The translations under genes and the position numbers were made by a program. Under the pieces are notes generated by a model. It had not been told where the DNA came from, searched no databases, and saw nothing but the letters and a program-made list of their open reading frames with translations. Below, piece by piece: positions 6,676 through 8,981 of a DNA stretch of 8,981 nt. Source of the stretch: Pseudomonadota bacterium (GTDB lineage Bacteria; Pseudomonadota; Alphaproteobacteria; Caulobacterales; Aquidulcibacteraceae); the NCBI GenBank assembly GCA_023410295.1, contig JAEYPY010000199.1, positions 1-8,981 on the forward strand, written 5' to 3'. Within the stretch, counting starts at the first letter, position 1, and each line of letters opens with the position of its first letter.

Positions 6676-8981
6676 CACGCCTCGCCTTTGATCTGCGCCA
6701 GCGCCTGCTTCAGCTTCGCGGACGACGCCGCCGCATCTTCGCGCCGCTCGCGCAATTCGTCGACGACCTCTTCAGGCGCCTTCTCCACGAACTGCGCGTT
6801 ACCGAGCTTGGCGTCCATCTTGGCGATTTCGCCGTCGAGCTTGGCGATCTCCTTGGCAAGCCGCGCTGCTTCCGCCGGCAGATCGACCACGCCTTCCAGC
6901 GGCAACGCCACCGTCGCGCCATCCAGCACGAACGTCACCGACCCCGCCGGGGCTTTCTCGGCGCTGGTCGAATATTCGAGCCGCGCCATGCGGTCGATCA
7001 GATCCTGGTAGCGTTCAAGCCGCGCTTCGGTAGCTTGATCGGCGCCGATCAGCAGCAGCGGAATCTTCGCGCCGGCCGGCACGTTGAGTTCCGAGCGTGT
7101 CGAGCGCGTCTCGGCGATGAGACGCACCATCCACTCGATCTCGGCTTCCGCGGCTTGATCGATCAGATCGTCCGAAAGCGCCGGCCACGCTTCGCTGATC
7201 AGCATACCCGTGCGCTTGGCGCCGTACTCAGCCGTCTTCGCCCACAGCTCTTCGGTGATGAACGGCATGAACGGATGCAGCATGATCAGGATCTGATCCA
7301 GCACCCATGCCGCCGTGCGGCGCGTTTCCGTCTTCGCCGCTTCATCCTCGCCATTCAGCAACGGCTTGATGAATTCCAGATACCAATCGCAATAGACGTT
7401 CCAAACGAAGCGATAGGCTGCACCCGCCGCCTCGTTGAAGCGCCGCGCTTCCAGTTCGCGCGTCACCGCGGCCGCGGCTTTCGCAGTTTCGCCGACGATC
7501 CATTTGTTGACTGTTTGCTGCGGCGAGCGCGGATCGTATTCGTCCCACACCGCGCATTCGTTCATCTGCGCGAAGCGAGCCGCGTTCCAAAGCTTGGTGC
7601 CGAAATTGCGATAGCCTTCGATGCGCTGTTCGCTGAGCTTGATGTCGCGGCCCTGCGCCGCCATCGCCGCCAGTGTGAAGCGCAGCGCGTCGGCGCCGTA
7701 TTTATCGATCAACTCCAAGGGGTCCATCGTGTTGCCCTTGGATTTTGACATCTTCTGGCCCTTGGCGTCGCGGACCAGGGCGTGGATGTAGACTTCGTCG
7801 AACGGGACTTCCTTCATGAAGTGAAGCCCCATCATCATCATACGCGCGACCCAGAAGAAGATGATCTCGTGCGCGGTGACGAGCGTGGATGTCGGATAGA
7901 ATTTTTTCACCTCCGCCGTCTTCTCCGGCCAGCCGAGCGTCGAGAAGGGCCAGAGCGCGGAGGAGAACCAGGTGTCGAGCACGTCCTCGTCCTGGCGCAG
8001 CGGCGTATCCTTGCCGTAGTGCTTCTTGGCGGCGCCCTTGGCCGCGTCTTCGCTCTCTTCAACGAAGATGTGCCCATCGGGCCCATACCACGCCGGAATC
8101 CGATGCCCCCACCAGAGTTGGCGCGAGATGCACCAGGGCTCGATGTTGCGCATCCACTGGAAGTAGGTCTTGGTCCACGTCTCCGGTACGAACTTGGTGG
8201 TGCCGTTCTCCACCGCCTCGATCGGCTTCTTCGCCATCTCGGCGGCGTTGACGTACCACTGATCCGTCAGCATCGGCTCGATGACGACGTTTGAGCGGTC
8301 GCCGAACGGCTGCATGATCTTCTTGTCTTCGACCTTGATCATGAGGCCGAGCGCATCGATGTCGGCCACCACCTGCTTGCGCGCTTCGAAGCGATCGAGG
8401 CCGCGATACTTCTCCGGCACGTGCTCGACATCGGCCATACGGCCCTTGGTATCCATCAGCACGTAAAGCGGAATGTTGTGTGCGCGGGCGACCTTGTAGT
8501 CGTTGAAATCGTGCGCGCCGGTGATCTTCACCGCGCCCGAGCCGAAGTCCGGATCAGGGTACTCATCGGTAATGATCGGGATGTAACGGTTCGCCAGCGG
8601 CAGCAGCACTTTCTTGCCGACGATCGGCGCGTAACGCGTGTCGCTCGGATGCACGGCCACCGCACCGTCGCCCAGCATCGTCTCCGGTCGCGTGGTCGCG
8701 ATGGAGATGTAGTCGCGCGTTTCCCATTCCGTGGGGTTGCCGGCCTCATCGTGCGCGATCGGAAACTGGTACGTCTCGCCGTTCTCGAGCGGATACTTGA
8801 AGTGCCAGAAATGGCCGTTGACTTCGCGGTTCTCCACTTCGAGATCGGAGATCGCCGTCTCGAAGTGCGGATCCCAGTTCACCAGGCGCTTGTCTTTGTA
8901 GATCAGCCCTTCCTTGTGGAGCTGCACGAACACTTTCAGCACCGCCGCGGACAAGCCTTCGTCCATCGTGAAGCGCTCGCG
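6675..8981 (-). CDS. valS: valyl-tRNA synthetase, 5' end beyond the window
   Basis: This class Ia aminoacyl-tRNA synthetase charges tRNA-Val with valine and edits mischarged threonine. The frame is open through the window end (RERFT before the first internal Met at 8966), so 768 C-terminal residues are present. About 110-150 N-terminal residues, including the HIGH motif, are missing. Counted from that Met, TTRPETMLGDGAVAVHP (91-107) is the CP1 editing domain. WCISRQLWWGHRIPAWYG (278-295) and DTWFSSALWPFSTLGWPE (331-348) are ValRS hallmarks. KMSKS (405-409, encoded at 7740-7754) is the ATP-binding loop. The anticodon-binding helical domain follows, then a C-terminal coiled-coil tRNA-binding arm (about 690-760), rich in Lys/Glu/Ala heptads and typical of bacterial ValRS. 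The terminal TGA overlaps the SDR gene start. The identification is secure, and no frameshift or missing key motif is visible in the part present. Confidence 0.98.
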   Translation of the reverse strand, partial: RERFTMDEGLSAAVLKVFVQLHKEGLIYKDKRLVNWDPHFETAISDLEVENREVNGHFWHFKYPLENGETYQFPIAHDEAGNPTEWETRDYISIATTRPETMLGDGAVAVHPSDTRYAPIVGKKVLLPLANRYIPIITDEYPDPDFGSGAVKITGAHDFNDYKVARAHNIPLYVLMDTKGRMADVEHVPEKYRGLDRFEARKQVVADIDALGLMIKVEDKKIMQPFGDRSNVVIEPMLTDQWYVNAAEMAKKPIEAVENGTTKFVPETWTKTYFQWMRNIEPWCISRQLWWGHRIPAWYGPDGHIFVEESEDAAKGAAKKHYGKDTPLRQDEDVLDTWFSSALWPFSTLGWPEKTAEVKKFYPTSTLVTAHEIIFFWVARMMMMGLHFMKEVPFDEVYIHALVRDAKGQKMSKSKGNTMDPLELIDKYGADALRFTLAAMAAQGRDIKLSEQRIEGYRNFGTKLWNAARFAQMNECAVWDEYDPRSPQQTVNKWIVGETAKAAAAVTRELEARRFNEAAGAAYRFVWNVYCDWYLEFIKPLLNGEDEAAKTETRRTAAWVLDQILIMLHPFMPFITEELWAKTAEYGAKRTGMLISEAWPALSDDLIDQAAEAEIEWMVRLIAETRSTRSELNVPAGAKIPLLLIGADQATEARLERYQDLIDRMARLEYSTSAEKAPAGSVTFVLDGATVALPLEGVVDLPAEAARLAKEIAKLDGEIAKMDAKLGNAQFVEKAPEEVVDELRERREDAAASSAKLKQALAQIKGEA
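6680..6689 (-). promoter_or_regulatory. ribosome binding site of the SDR gene inside valS
   Basis: The minus strand reads AAAGGCGAGG within the last codons of valS. Its AAGG lies 9 nt before the ATG at 6675 and 6 nt before the GTG at 6678, while GAGG lies 4 nt and 1 nt before them. It supports translation of the SDR gene but does not settle which of the two starts is used. Confidence 0.5.

Noticed and set aside
7035..8294. Plus-strand open frames (7035-7748 and 7782-8294) opposite valS
   Set aside because: They are antisense shadows of a highly conserved synthetase, with no recognisable domain.

Overview
The window is a compact, GC-rich stretch of bacterial chromosome. It holds five protein genes and the 5' part of one tRNA gene, with almost no spare DNA. 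The GC content, the valyl-tRNA synthetase sequence, the AsmA-type protein and the frequent 4-bp gene overlaps suggest an alphaproteobacterium, possibly of the Caulobacterales/Hyphomonadales kind. That placement is an inference from sequence style, not a database match. No transposase, integrase, phage gene, CRISPR array or riboswitch is visible, and no stretch longer than 300 bases lacks a gene.

Layout. (1) Positions 1-36, minus strand: the first 36 nt of tRNA-Phe(GAA), cut by the window edge, with a good sigma70-type promoter about 50 bp upstream. (2) Positions 141-2084, minus strand: an AsmA-family envelope protein. (3) Positions 2085-2156: a 72-bp divergent intergenic region with two abutting palindromes and candidate promoters. 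(4) Positions 2157-5719, plus strand: a probable three-gene operon of a COG0523 (CobW/ZNG1-type) metallochaperone GTPase with a histidine-rich loop, a cytosolic WD40 beta-propeller protein whose GTG start overlaps the GTPase stop, and an exported type-B carboxylesterase that starts 3 bp after the WD40 gene. (5) Positions 5716-8981, minus strand: valS (5' end outside the window) followed by an overlapping extended-SDR NAD(P)-dependent epimerase/3-beta-HSD-like gene. The two convergent units end in a shared TTAA that supplies a stop codon to each strand.

How the genes may work together. The GTPase and WD40 genes are the only pair with a real hint of joint function. They are translationally coupled, both products look cytosolic, and the GTPase carries all the signatures of a metal-insertion chaperone. 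The esterase is probably co-transcribed, but its predicted export makes a direct role with the other two less obvious. The valS-SDR pair looks like a housekeeping gene with a coupled downstream passenger. I see no clearly novel system. The best leads are the GTPase-WD40 coupling, the regulatory interval upstream of it, and the apparently SD-less start of the GTPase.
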